Below, piece by piece: positions 16,970 through 25,141 of a stretch of 63,362 bases of DNA; position 1 is the first letter of the stretch; each line of letters opens with the position of its first letter. The notes beneath the pieces are model-generated. The model was not told where the DNA came from. It searched no databases and saw nothing but the letters and a program-made list of their open reading frames with translations. The stretch spans positions 1-63,362 of the forward strand of contig NZ_FOFV01000030.1 in assembly GCF_900111005.1 (NCBI RefSeq). Direction: 5' to 3'. The translations under genes were made by a program, and so were the position numbers. This stretch comes from Lentzea albida. GTDB lineage: Bacteria; Actinomycetota; Actinomycetes; Mycobacteriales; Pseudonocardiaceae.

Positions 16970-18406
16970 GTGTCTCGATCGCTCCAGCAGAATGCGGTGG
17001 TGGAGAAGCCCGCCATCACACCAGTCGTCGCCGAGCTCGCCGCCCGGTTCGCAGCCGGGGGCAAGCGCCTCTACCTCGTGGGTGGAAGTGTGCGCGACGC
17101 CGTGCTCGGGCGCCCGACGAACGACTTCGACTTCACGACGGACGCGCGACCTGCGGAGATCCAGAAACTGCTGAGCGGCTGGGCCGACGCGCAGTGGGAC
17201 ACCGGCATCGCGTTCGGCACGGTCGGGGCGTCCAAGCAGGGCGAGATCATCGAGATCACGACCTTCCGCGCGGACGTCTACGACGGCGTGACCCGCAACC
17301 CCGAGGTGACCTTCGGCGACTCCATCGACGGCGACCTGGTCCGGCGCGACTTCACGGTCAACGCGATGGCGTACGACATCGCGGCGTCCGAGTTCGTGGA
17401 CCCGACCGGCGGACTGGCCGCCGCGCGCGAGGGCGTGCTGGACACCCCGGCGACCCCGCAGGAGTCGTTCGGCGACGACCCGCTGCGCATGCTGCGCGCC
17501 GCCCGGTTCGTCTCGCAGCTCGGCTTCACGGCCGCGCCGCGGGTGGTCGAGGCGATGCGGTCGATGGCAGGCCAGCTCACCCGCATCACGCCGGAGCGCG
17601 TGCAGGTGGAGCTCTCGAAGCTCCTGTGCGGCGCGCACCCGCGCCGCGGCATCGAGCTCATGGTGGAGACCGGGCTGGCCGACATCGTGCTGCCCGAGCT
17701 CACGGCCATGAAGCTGGAGATCGACGAACATCATCAGCACAAGGACGTCTTCGACCACTCGCTGGTTGTGCTGGAACAGGCAATTGATCTTGAAGATGTT
17801 GATCAGTCACCCGATCTGGTGCTGAGGATCGCCGCGCTCCTGCACGACATCGGCAAACCGGCGACCCGGAAGTTCGAGCCCGGCGGCGGCGTCTCGTTCC
17901 ACCACCACGAGGTCGTGGGCGCGAAGATGGTCCGCAAGCGCTTGCGGGCGTTGCGGTTCTCGAAGGAGATCACCGAGGACGTCGCCAAGCTCGTCTACCT
18001 GCACCTGCGGTTCCACGGGTACGGCAACGGCGAGTGGACCGACTCGGCCGTGCGCCGGTACGTGACGGACGCGGGTGACCTGCTGACGAGGTTGCACAAG
18101 CTGGTCCGTGCCGACTGCACGACCCGGAACAAGCGCAAGGCGAACCTGCTGCGCCGCACCTACGACTCTCTCGAGGAACGCATCGCGCGCATCGCCGCCG
18201 AGGAAGACCTCGCGCGCGTACGCCCGGACCTCGACGGCAACGAGATCATGAAGCTCCTCGGCCTGCCGCCGGGCCGTGAGGTCGGTGCCGCTTGGAAGTA
18301 CCTCAAGGAGCTCAGGCTCGACAGGGGGCCGCTGGAGCGCGACGAGGCCGAGGCCGCGTTGCTCGACTGGGCGCGCGAACAGGGCATCACACCGCCGGCG
18401 TCGTAA
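16970..18406 (+). CDS. pcnA: CCA tRNA nucleotidyltransferase
   Basis: A 478-residue class II nucleotidyltransferase that adds or repairs the 3' CCA end of tRNAs. The catalytic head has YLVGGSVRDAVLGRP and the carboxylate pair in DFDFTT (about residues 38-60). The RNA-binding middle follows, then an HD-type phosphohydrolase domain (HKDVFDHS, LLHDIGKP). It occupies the place of Rv3907c. The GTG start has no clear ribosome site and may be leaderless, given the short distance to mutT. Confidence 0.95.
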   Translation: MSRSLQQNAVVEKPAITPVVAELAARFAAGGKRLYLVGGSVRDAVLGRPTNDFDFTTDARPAEIQKLLSGWADAQWDTGIAFGTVGASKQGEIIEITTFRADVYDGVTRNPEVTFGDSIDGDLVRRDFTVNAMAYDIAASEFVDPTGGLAAAREGVLDTPATPQESFGDDPLRMLRAARFVSQLGFTAAPRVVEAMRSMAGQLTRITPERVQVELSKLLCGAHPRRGIELMVETGLADIVLPELTAMKLEIDEHHQHKDVFDHSLVVLEQAIDLEDVDQSPDLVLRIAALLHDIGKPATRKFEPGGGVSFHHHEVVGAKMVRKRLRALRFSKEITEDVAKLVYLHLRFHGYGNGEWTDSAVRRYVTDAGDLLTRLHKLVRADCTTRNKRKANLLRRTYDSLEERIARIAAEEDLARVRPDLDGNEIMKLLGLPPGREVGAAWKYLKELRLDRGPLERDEAEAALLDWAREQGITPPAS

Positions 18407-18426
18407 CGGATTGTGAGCGAATGCAA

Positions 18427-18457
18427 TCCCCGCGTTAGCGAAGTGTCAGCGCGGGGA
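18427..18457 (+). terminator. Hairpin after pcnA
   Basis: An 8-bp GC stem (18427-18434 with 18450-18457) around fifteen bases, 20 bases after the pcnA stop, without a T tract. Confidence 0.55.
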
Positions 18458-18492
18458 GGCACCATTGAAGTGCGTCGAAGGGCGCATGGGGG

Positions 18493-18756
18493 GTGGTGCA
18501 GATGTTCGCCTGGGGACTTTCCGCAGGTCCTGCCGTCTACGACCTGGAAGTTCTGACCGACGACCAACGGGCCGTGCTGCGGTGTCTCGCACGCGGTCAC
18601 GCCGAGCACGAGATAGCGCGCGTGCTCGGCATGGGGCAGCAGCAGGTGGCCGACGAGGTGGCCGAGATCCTGCGGCGCCTGGATCTACCCGATCGAGTGG
18701 CGGCCGTCGTCTTCGCGCACGAGGCCGGGATGCTGCACCTGCCGTTTCCGCGCTGA
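18493..18756 (+). CDS. Stand-alone LuxR/GerE-type helix-turn-helix protein
   Basis: A small protein (87 residues from GTG 18493; 84 from ATG 18502, which is better spaced from GGGGGG at 18488-18493). Most of it is one GerE-type DNA-binding domain: LTDDQRAVLRCLARGHAEHE...IARVLGM and a recognition helix, ending near AGMLHLP. There is no receiver or sensor domain, so activity would depend on dimerisation or a partner. Its last 72 bases overlap the convergent MFS gene on the other strand. Confidence 0.7.
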   Translation: MVQMFAWGLSAGPAVYDLEVLTDDQRAVLRCLARGHAEHEIARVLGMGQQQVADEVAEILRRLDLPDRVAAVVFAHEAGMLHLPFPR

Positions 18757-20028
18757 CAGGAACAGGTAGGCGCCCAGTCCGACCAGGTAGAGGGACGCGG
18801 CGACGAGGATCAGGCCGGGCGAGCGCCCGTCGAGGGGGACCACCGTCGCCGTGATCGACACCGCCGTGACCTGCGCGATGTTGAAGAGGGTGTCGTAGAG
18901 GGCGAAGACGCGCCCGCGCACCTCGTCGCCGACGTCGTGCTGCACGGCGGTGTCCACGCACAGCTTCACGATCTGACCGGCGAAGATGATGACGAAGCTG
19001 GCCAGCAGGATGGTCACCAGTGTCATCGGCAGCCCGAGCCCGACCTGGGCCGCGGCCGTGAGCAGCAACGCGCCGCAGATCGTGCGCCGGACGCCGAACC
19101 TGTCGACGATCCGGTCGGTCAGGACGCCCGCGAGCAGCACACCCGCGCCGCCCGCGACGGCGACCTCGCCGAGCCCGCCGATGCCCGCCTTGAGGATGCC
19201 GACGTCCTCCAGGCTGTAGCGCATCAGCAGCAGCGTGATCATGAGGCTCATGCCGAACGCGGCCCGGTGCGCGAGCAGCGCGGCCAGCCCGGCCGTGACG
19301 CTCGGCGTGCGCCAGGTGGCCTTCGCGCCGTCCACCAGGCCGCGCGCGACGGCGCTGATGGCGTTGTGCGGCTCGTCGACCTCGTCCGGCCCGAGCACAC
19401 CCGGCTTGAACCGGCTGGCGATGAACGCGCTGAGCAGCAACCCGAACACGGCGATGCTGGTCGTCCACGCCGACCCGCCGTCCCCCGCGCCGAGCACCGT
19501 GCGGAACCCGATGGCGCACGCGGCGCCGATCACGGCCATGATCGCGCCGGCCGTCGTGGCCAGCGCGTTCGCCTCGACGAGGTGGTCCTCGGGGACGACG
19601 TGCGGCAGTGACGCGGAGAGTCCGGACCCGACGAACCGGCCGATGCCCATGACGATGAGCGCGGAGACGTAGAGGGGCAGCCCGCTGAACCCGGCACCGA
19701 CCGCCGCGGCCGTGAGCAGGACGAACGCGGCCCGCGTGACGTTGGCCACGACGATGACCTTGCGGCGGTCCCACCGGTCCAGCAGGGCGCCGGTGAACGG
19801 CCCGATCAGCGAGTACGGGAGCAGCAGCACCGCGAACCCGGCCGCGATCGCCGCCGGATCGGCCTGCCGTTCGGGGTTGAACAGGACGGCGCCGGCGAGC
19901 CCTGCCTGGAAAAGCCCGTCACCCCACTGCGACGCGAGGCGGGTGGCGAGGAGCCTGCGGTACTCGGGAATGCCGAGGAACCGGCGTGATCCCCAGTGGT
20001 GCTTCTCCACCGCAAGCGTTGTCACCAT
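18685..20028 (-). CDS. Major facilitator superfamily transporter (Rv0037c-like)
   Basis: A 447-residue membrane protein with about twelve hydrophobic segments. The MFS loop 2-3 signature appears as GALLDRWDRRKVIVVAN, and its repeat between helices 8 and 9 as GVLTDRIVDRFGVRR. The N terminus (FLGIPEYRRLLATRLASQWGDGLFQ) is typical of the MFS_3/enterobactin-exporter branch. The substrate is unknown. Its position near yqgE and leuS matches Rv0037c. Its 3' end overlaps the small helix-turn-helix gene. Confidence 0.88.
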   Translation of the reverse strand: MVTTLAVEKHHWGSRRFLGIPEYRRLLATRLASQWGDGLFQAGLAGAVLFNPERQADPAAIAAGFAVLLLPYSLIGPFTGALLDRWDRRKVIVVANVTRAAFVLLTAAAVGAGFSGLPLYVSALIVMGIGRFVGSGLSASLPHVVPEDHLVEANALATTAGAIMAVIGAACAIGFRTVLGAGDGGSAWTTSIAVFGLLLSAFIASRFKPGVLGPDEVDEPHNAISAVARGLVDGAKATWRTPSVTAGLAALLAHRAAFGMSLMITLLLMRYSLEDVGILKAGIGGLGEVAVAGGAGVLLAGVLTDRIVDRFGVRRTICGALLLTAAAQVGLGLPMTLVTILLASFVIIFAGQIVKLCVDTAVQHDVGDEVRGRVFALYDTLFNIAQVTAVSITATVVPLDGRSPGLILVAASLYLVGLGAYLFLSARKRQVQHPGLVREDDGRHSIG

Positions 20029-20036
20029 TGCACTCT

Positions 20037-20174
20037 ATGCGCGTGGTGGTGAAAACCACGAAAGCCGGACCTCTCGGCCCGGCTCTCCTGGTGCCGGATG
20101 CCAGGTCGCCTCACGGCGCGATGCACTACGCGGCTCCAGCCGAACGGTATTCCGCGAAGGCGGTTGTCTGTTGA
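20037..20174 (+). CDS. Small hypothetical ORF
   Basis: A possible 45-residue protein starting MRVVVKTTKAGPLGPALLVP, in the gap between the MFS and yqgE genes. The codons are GC3-biased, but no ribosome site is visible and its ATG is only 8 bases from the divergent MFS start. I do not recognise a family. The rest of this 235-base gap holds no other signal that I can support. Confidence 0.3.
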   Translation: MRVVVKTTKAGPLGPALLVPDARSPHGAMHYAAPAERYSAKAVVC

Positions 20175-20263
20175 GCCCGGGGGACACAAAGACATCCGAC
20201 ACCTCAGTCTAACGGGACGCGGGCCTGAGTTGTTCCGGCGATCACGAGTGATTTCATGGTGAC

Positions 20264-20842
20264 GTGCGTCCCGATGACGAAGTCGAAGTCGAGTCAGGCT
20301 CCCTGCTGGTGGCCGCTCCGAGCCTCAACGACCCGAACTTCACGCGCACTGTCGTGTACATCATCGATCAACGTCCGGAGGGGACCCTCGGCGTCGTGCT
20401 GAACCGCCCTTCCGAGGTGGCGGTCCACGACGTGTTGCCGCCGTGGGGCCCGCACGTCACGAAGCCGCAGTGCATCCACATCGGCGGCCCGGTCGAGCAG
20501 AAGACGGCGCTATGCCTCGCGGCCCTGAAGCCGGGTACCGACCCGTCCGGCGTGGAAGGTCTGGTCGCGGTACAAGGCCCCGTCGCCTTGGTCGACCTCG
20601 ACGCCGAACCCGACGACCTCATGCCGCTGGTGCGCGGCCTGCGGGTGTTCGCGGGCTACAGCGGGTGGGGCGAGGGCCAGTTGCAGGGCGAGATCGACCG
20701 CGGCGACTGGATCGTCGTGACCGGCCTGGCCGACGACGTGCTGGTCGGCGCGAACGTCGACCTGTGGGGCAGGGTGTTGCGCCGGCAGGGCATGCCGCTG
20801 GCGCTGCTGTCGACCTACCCGAAGGACGTCCGCGACAACTGA
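20264..20842 (+). CDS. YqgE/AlgH family protein (UPF0301, Rv0038-like)
   Basis: A 192-residue protein with the family hallmarks: LLVAAPSLNDPNFTRTVVYI near the N terminus, GVVLNRPS, IGGPV and RVFAGYSGWGEGQLQGEI. The biochemical role of the family is unknown; some members are called transcriptional regulators on weak evidence. GTG 20264 is the only suitable start and has no obvious ribosome site. Its stop overlaps a parS-like site. Position before leuS matches Rv0038. Confidence 0.92.
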   Translation: MRPDDEVEVESGSLLVAAPSLNDPNFTRTVVYIIDQRPEGTLGVVLNRPSEVAVHDVLPPWGPHVTKPQCIHIGGPVEQKTALCLAALKPGTDPSGVEGLVAVQGPVALVDLDAEPDDLMPLVRGLRVFAGYSGWGEGQLQGEIDRGDWIVVTGLADDVLVGANVDLWGRVLRRQGMPLALLSTYPKDVRDN

Positions 20843-20854
20843 TTCACGTGAAAC
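20841..20854. promoter_or_regulatory. parS-like site at the end of yqgE
   Basis: GATTCACGTGAAAC differs from the parS consensus at one base (second position). It lies about 19 kb from the main parS group and overlaps the yqgE stop codon. Confidence 0.6.
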
Positions 20855-20867
20855 CTCGCCCACGAAA

Positions 20868-20896
20868 AAGGCCGGATCACCCAGTGACCCGGCCTT
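20868..20896. terminator. Bidirectional terminator between yqgE and the SdpI-like gene
   Basis: A 13-bp stem (20868-20880 with 20884-20896, one A/C or G-T position) with a three-base loop; on the minus strand it runs into five T residues. It serves the two convergent genes. Confidence 0.85.
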
Positions 20897-20912
20897 GGTG
20901 CTTGCAGGAGCG

Positions 20913-21317
20913 TCAGAGCCCGGCGAGCGGCGAGCACCCGCCACCACCGCAGGCGCAGCCACCGCAGCCCTTGGGCTTGACCGGCTCCGGCAGCGCCTCC
21001 GCCGCTCGGTTGCCGACGACCCCGCCGGCGAACGCGATCGCCAGCGCGCCGACCAGGCCGATGATGCCGGCGGTGACGGCGAGGTCGGCCATGACGAACG
21101 CCATCGCGCCCGACACGATCGCCACCGCGCCTGCTGCGATGTTCGGCACGCCCGCGACCCTGTTGGCCAGCGCGAACGTCTCCTCGTCGCGCAGGGCGGC
21201 GGCCGTGCGCACGCCGAGGAAGCGGTTGCGGCGCAGCTTGCCCTGCAGACCCATGAGACCGACCGCGCCGAGAGCGACGCCGAGCACACCCAGGACGACC
21301 GACAGCACGATGTTCAC
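20913..21317 (-). CDS. SdpI-like membrane protein with Cys/Gly-rich tail
   Basis: A 134-residue protein with three hydrophobic segments. The sequence GKLRRNRFLGVRTAAALRDEE after the first helix is the SdpI-family signature. SdpI in Bacillus gives immunity to the SdpC toxin; the role here is unknown. The C terminus is a Gly/Cys cluster (GCGGCACGGGGC) that could bind metal or be modified. It corresponds in position to the small membrane gene Rv0039c. Confidence 0.75.
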   Translation of the reverse strand: MNIVLSVVLGVLGVALGAVGLMGLQGKLRRNRFLGVRTAAALRDEETFALANRVAGVPNIAAGAVAIVSGAMAFVMADLAVTAGIIGLVGALAIAFAGGVVGNRAAEALPEPVKPKGCGGCACGGGGCSPLAGL

Positions 21318-21428
21318 CTCATGAGGGTAAGCCGGTGCCCGCGCTCACCTCGACCTCACCCCGTGCAGATGTGCCTCAGGCCACCGCCGAGTGCATCGCG
21401 CTTGCGCTGCGCTGATACCGTTGACGAC

Positions 21429-21458
21429 ATGAGCACGGCCCGCCTGCTCCTTATCTAG
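21429..21458 (+). CDS. Candidate leucine-rich leader peptide of leuS
   Basis: A nine-codon reading frame encodes MSTARLLLI, with three successive leucine codons (CTG, CTC, CTT) just before an isoleucine codon and a TAG stop. It lies 110 bases before leuS and its stop coincides with the base of a hairpin. This is the layout of ribosome-mediated attenuation: shortage of charged leucine tRNA would stall the ribosome here. Its first ten bases (ATGAGCACGG) are identical to the first ten of leuS, so it may derive from a copied start region. No clear ribosome site is seen; it may be leaderless. Confidence 0.6.
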   Translation: MSTARLLLI

Positions 21459-21523
21459 CCGCGACGACCTGTTCGAGAGACGGTCGGCGCGGCCACCCTC
21501 CATGCCCATCTGGGCTGGGGGGT
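21458..21523 (+). promoter_or_regulatory. Two consecutive hairpins in the leuS leader (attenuator candidate)
   Basis: Hairpin 1 pairs 21458-21469 with 21482-21493 (11 of 12 bases); its left arm begins at the last base of the leader stop. Hairpin 2 pairs 21495-21502 and 21504-21507 with 21512-21523 (12 bp, one bulged T, loop ATCT) and is followed by TTTCG, so it resembles a weak terminator. A ribosome on the leader peptide would cover hairpin 1. I could not identify the mutually exclusive pairing that classical attenuation needs. Confidence 0.5.
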
Positions 21524-21567
21524 TTCGTCATGTCAGGGGCAGGAACAGACGTGAGAGGGACCTTGAA

Positions 21568-24345
21568 ATGAGCACGGACGCGGCGGAGATCCCCGCCTAC
21601 CGCTACACCGCCGAGCTGGCGAACCAGATCGAGGAGCGGTGGCAGCGGTACTGGGAGGACCACGGCACCTACTACGCGCCCAACCCCGTCGGCGCGCTCA
21701 AGGGTGACGTGCCCGCGGACAAGCTGTTCGTGCAGGACATGTTCCCGTACCCGAGCGGCGCCGGCCTGCACGTCGGCCACCCGCTGGGCTTCATCGGCAC
21801 GGACGTCTTCGCGCGGTACCACCGCATGAACGGCCGCAACGTGCTGCACACCATGGGTTTCGACGCCTTCGGCCTGCCCGCCGAGCAGTACGCGGTGCAG
21901 ACGGGTCAGCACCCGCGCAAGACCACCGAGGACAACATCAACACCTACCTGCGCCAGATCCGCAGGCTGGGGCTGGGTCACGACGAGCGCCGTCGCATCT
22001 CGACGATCGACCCCGAGTACTACAAGTGGACTCAGTGGATCTTCCTGCAGATCTTCAACTCCTGGTACGACGCCGACCTGAAGCGCGCTCGTCCGATCGC
22101 CGAGTTGATCTCGCAGTTCGAGTCTGGCGAGCGGGACGTTCCCGGCGGCCACACGTGGTCTGAGCTGTCTTTTGCCGACCAGCAAAGGATCTTGGGCGAA
22201 TTCCGCCTGGCCTACATGTCGGAGGCGCCCGTCAACTGGTGTCCCGGACTGGGTACTGTGCTGGCGAACGAAGAGGTCACCGCGGACGGTCGCAGTGAAC
22301 GTGGCAACTTCCCCGTGTTCAGGAAATCCCTGCGCCAGTGGATGATGCGCATCACCGCGTACTCGGACCGGCTGATCGACGACCTGGACCGGCTGGACTG
22401 GCCCGACAAGGTCAAAGCCATGCAGCGCAACTGGATCGGGCGCTCGCACGGTGCCCGAGTCCGATTTGCGGTGGGAAGCGAGAACATTGAGGTCTTCACG
22501 ACCCGTCCGGACACGCTGTTCGGCGCGACCTACATGGTCCTGGCACCGGAACACGAGCTGGTGGACCAGATTGCGTCGCCCGATCGCGTGGCAGACATCG
22601 CCGCGTACCGGCGCGCAGCGTCCCTGAAGTCCGAACTGGACCGTCAGGAGAACAAGGAGAAGACCGGCGTCTTCATCGGGGCGTACGCCACGAACCCGGT
22701 GAACGGCAAGGAAATCCCCGTCTACATCGCCGACTACGTGCTGATGGGCTACGGCACCGGCGCGATCATGGCCGTCCCCGGCCAGGACCAGCGCGACTGG
22801 GACTTCGCGAAGAAGTTCGACCTGCCGATCATCCGCACGGTCCAGCCCTCGGAGGGCTTCGAGGGCGAGGCCTACACCGGCGACGGCCCTGCCGTGAACT
22901 CGGGCTTCCTGGACGGCATGGCCATCGACGAGGCCAAGAAGACGATCATCGCGTGGCTGGAGGAGCAGGGCCACGGCCGCGGCACCGTCCAGTTCAAGCT
23001 GCGCGACTGGCTGTTCAGCCGCCAGCGCTACTGGGGCGAGCCGTTCCCGGTCGTCTACGACGAGGCCGGCACCGCCATCGCGCTGCCCGAGTCGATGCTG
23101 CCGATCGAGCTGCCGGACGTCGACGACTACTCGCCGCGCACCTTCGACCCGGAGGACGCGGACACCGAGCCGTCGCCGCCGCTGTCGCGCGCCACCGAGT
23201 GGACGACCGTCGAGCTGGACCTGGGCGACGGCCTGAAGACCTACCGCCGCGACACGAACACCATGCCGAACTGGGCGGGTTCGTGCTGGTACCAGCTGCG
23301 CTACGTCGACCCGGTCGAGACCGAGCGGTTCGTCAACGCGGAGAACGAGAAGTACTGGCTGGGCCCGCGCACGGCGGAGCACGGCGCGAACGACCCGGGC
23401 GGCGTCGACCTGTACATCGGCGGCGTCGAGCACGCCGTCCTGCACCTGCTGTACTCGCGCTTCTGGCAGAAGGTCCTGTTCGACCTGGGCCACCTGTCCG
23501 GCGACGAGCCGTACCGCCGCCTGTTCAACCAGGGCTACATCCAGGCGTACGCCTACCGCGACGACCGCGGCACCCCCGTGCCCGCGGACGAGGTCGTCGA
23601 GGTGGACGGCAAGTACACCTACAACGGCGAAGTGGTCCACCGCGAGTACGGCAAGATGGGCAAGAGCCTGAAGAACGTCGTCACGCCCGACGAGATGTGC
23701 GAGCGCTACGGCGCAGACACCTTCAGGTTCTACGAGATGTCCATGGGCCCGATGGACGTCTCACGCCCGTGGGCGACCAAGGACGTCGTAGGCGCACAAC
23801 GCTTCCTGCAGCGCCTGTGGCGCAACCTGGTCGACGAGACCGACGGCTCCCTGCGCGTCACCGACGAGGAGCCCTCGGCCGAAGCGCTGCGCCTGCTGCA
23901 CAAGACGATCGCCGGCGTCCACGACGACTACGCCAACCTGCGCTACAACACGGCGGGCGCGAAGCTGATCGAGCTGAACAACTACGTCACCAAGCACTAC
24001 GCCGCCGGCACGCCCCGCGCGCTGGCGGAGCCCCTGGTCCTGATGCTGGCGCCGCAGGCCCCGCACGTGGCCGAGGAGCTGTGGACGAAGCTGGGCAACG
24101 ACGGCTCGCTGGCGCACGGCCCGTTCCCGAAGGCCGACGAGCAGTACCTGGTCGAGGACACGGTCGAGTACCCGATCCAGGTCAACGGCAAGGTCCGCTC
24201 GCGGGTCGTCGTGTCGGCGTCCGCGGCGCAGGACGAGATCAAGGCCGCGGCCCTGGCCGAGGAGAAGATCGCCGAGCTGGTCGCGGGTGGCGAGCCGCGC
24301 AAGGTGATCGTGGTGCCCGGCCGCCTGGTGAACATCGTTCTGTAG
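21568..24345 (+). CDS. leuS: Leucyl-tRNA synthetase
   Basis: A 925-residue class I aminoacyl-tRNA synthetase that charges leucine tRNA. The HIGH motif is HVGH in PYPSGAGLHVGHPLG, the editing (CP1) domain follows in the middle with TTRPDTLFGATYMVLAPEH, and the KMSKS loop reads KMGKS in EYGKMGKSLKN. ATG 21568 is chosen because GAGGGA lies seven bases upstream; a longer frame to 21502 would run through the leader hairpin. The leader region suggests leucine-dependent control. Confidence 0.97.
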   Translation: MSTDAAEIPAYRYTAELANQIEERWQRYWEDHGTYYAPNPVGALKGDVPADKLFVQDMFPYPSGAGLHVGHPLGFIGTDVFARYHRMNGRNVLHTMGFDAFGLPAEQYAVQTGQHPRKTTEDNINTYLRQIRRLGLGHDERRRISTIDPEYYKWTQWIFLQIFNSWYDADLKRARPIAELISQFESGERDVPGGHTWSELSFADQQRILGEFRLAYMSEAPVNWCPGLGTVLANEEVTADGRSERGNFPVFRKSLRQWMMRITAYSDRLIDDLDRLDWPDKVKAMQRNWIGRSHGARVRFAVGSENIEVFTTRPDTLFGATYMVLAPEHELVDQIASPDRVADIAAYRRAASLKSELDRQENKEKTGVFIGAYATNPVNGKEIPVYIADYVLMGYGTGAIMAVPGQDQRDWDFAKKFDLPIIRTVQPSEGFEGEAYTGDGPAVNSGFLDGMAIDEAKKTIIAWLEEQGHGRGTVQFKLRDWLFSRQRYWGEPFPVVYDEAGTAIALPESMLPIELPDVDDYSPRTFDPEDADTEPSPPLSRATEWTTVELDLGDGLKTYRRDTNTMPNWAGSCWYQLRYVDPVETERFVNAENEKYWLGPRTAEHGANDPGGVDLYIGGVEHAVLHLLYSRFWQKVLFDLGHLSGDEPYRRLFNQGYIQAYAYRDDRGTPVPADEVVEVDGKYTYNGEVVHREYGKMGKSLKNVVTPDEMCERYGADTFRFYEMSMGPMDVSRPWATKDVVGAQRFLQRLWRNLVDETDGSLRVTDEEPSAEALRLLHKTIAGVHDDYANLRYNTAGAKLIELNNYVTKHYAAGTPRALAEPLVLMLAPQAPHVAEELWTKLGNDGSLAHGPFPKADEQYLVEDTVEYPIQVNGKVRSRVVVSASAAQDEIKAAALAEEKIAELVAGGEPRKVIVVPGRLVNIVL

Positions 24346-24366
24346 CGACGAGGAGGGCCGGCGCGG

Positions 24367-25113
24367 CTACGGCTGCGTCGGCCACGACTCGGGTGCCGGG
24401 CCGAACGCACGCCTGGCAGCCCGCACGGCGAGAGTGGCCATGGTGGCGTTCGCACCGCCACCGATCAGCGCGCCGATGCCGAACGGAACCGCCCGGCCGA
24501 GCACGATGATGCCCTGCCTGGTGCCGTACTTGGTGACGAAGTTCCTGCCCAGGACCTTGTTGATCTGCTTCAGGGTCGTCACGGGCACGGAGTTGACGAG
24601 CTGGCGGGCCCAGTGCTGTCCGGTGCGCTCGGCGACCTTGCCGATCGTCTTGGAGCTGCCCTCGCCGAGCAGGATCCCCAGCACGAGGGTGCGGCGGCGT
24701 TCGATCTCCTCGAGCGGGACGCCGTGGACCTCGGCGACCGAGAGCACGTACAAGGTGCTCAGCTCAAGCGAGGACAACGCCTCCCCCGCCGACAACGCCA
24801 GCGCGATCCCGGTACCGAAGCCGGGCGCGGCCGCGGCACCTCCCACCGCGGCTCCCGTGCTCGTCAGGGCACTGACGTACATCTTCTCGAGGGTGCCGAT
24901 GACCTCTGCCGGCGTCGCCTCCGGGTTGCGCTGGCGGGCGCGGGCGATGTTCTTGCGCACCATCGACGTCTGCAGGCCGATGGCTTTGTCCACCAGGTCG
25001 AGGATGGCCTGGCCCGGTCCGCCCGACGACTCCGGTTCGTCGAGAGCGGCAGGGGGATCGGCAGGAGCTGCGGAGTTCTCGGCGTCGACCACGGGGCGTA
25101 TGTCGTCGAACAC
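24367..25113 (-). CDS. EcsC-like hypothetical protein
   Basis: A 248-residue protein with an acidic/Pro-rich first 35 residues, then alpha-helical regions with small-residue zipper segments (AAVGGAAAAPGFGTGIALALSAGEA and FGIGALIGGGANA). The pattern resembles the EcsC family, whose function is unsettled. There is no signal peptide. The start is 28 bases after the TetR gene stop, so it is likely co-transcribed with that regulator. Family assignment is moderate. Confidence 0.6.
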   Translation of the reverse strand: MFDDIRPVVDAENSAAPADPPAALDEPESSGGPGQAILDLVDKAIGLQTSMVRKNIARARQRNPEATPAEVIGTLEKMYVSALTSTGAAVGGAAAAPGFGTGIALALSAGEALSSLELSTLYVLSVAEVHGVPLEEIERRRTLVLGILLGEGSSKTIGKVAERTGQHWARQLVNSVPVTTLKQINKVLGRNFVTKYGTRQGIIVLGRAVPFGIGALIGGGANATMATLAVRAARRAFGPAPESWPTQP

Positions 25114-25141
25114 CCGGTCCGCGCTACATCGGTGTCCAGTT

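Noticed and set aside
21459..21567. T-box riboswitch before leuS
   Set aside because: No T-box sequence or specifier-loop arrangement could be found; the Leu-rich leader peptide explains the region better.
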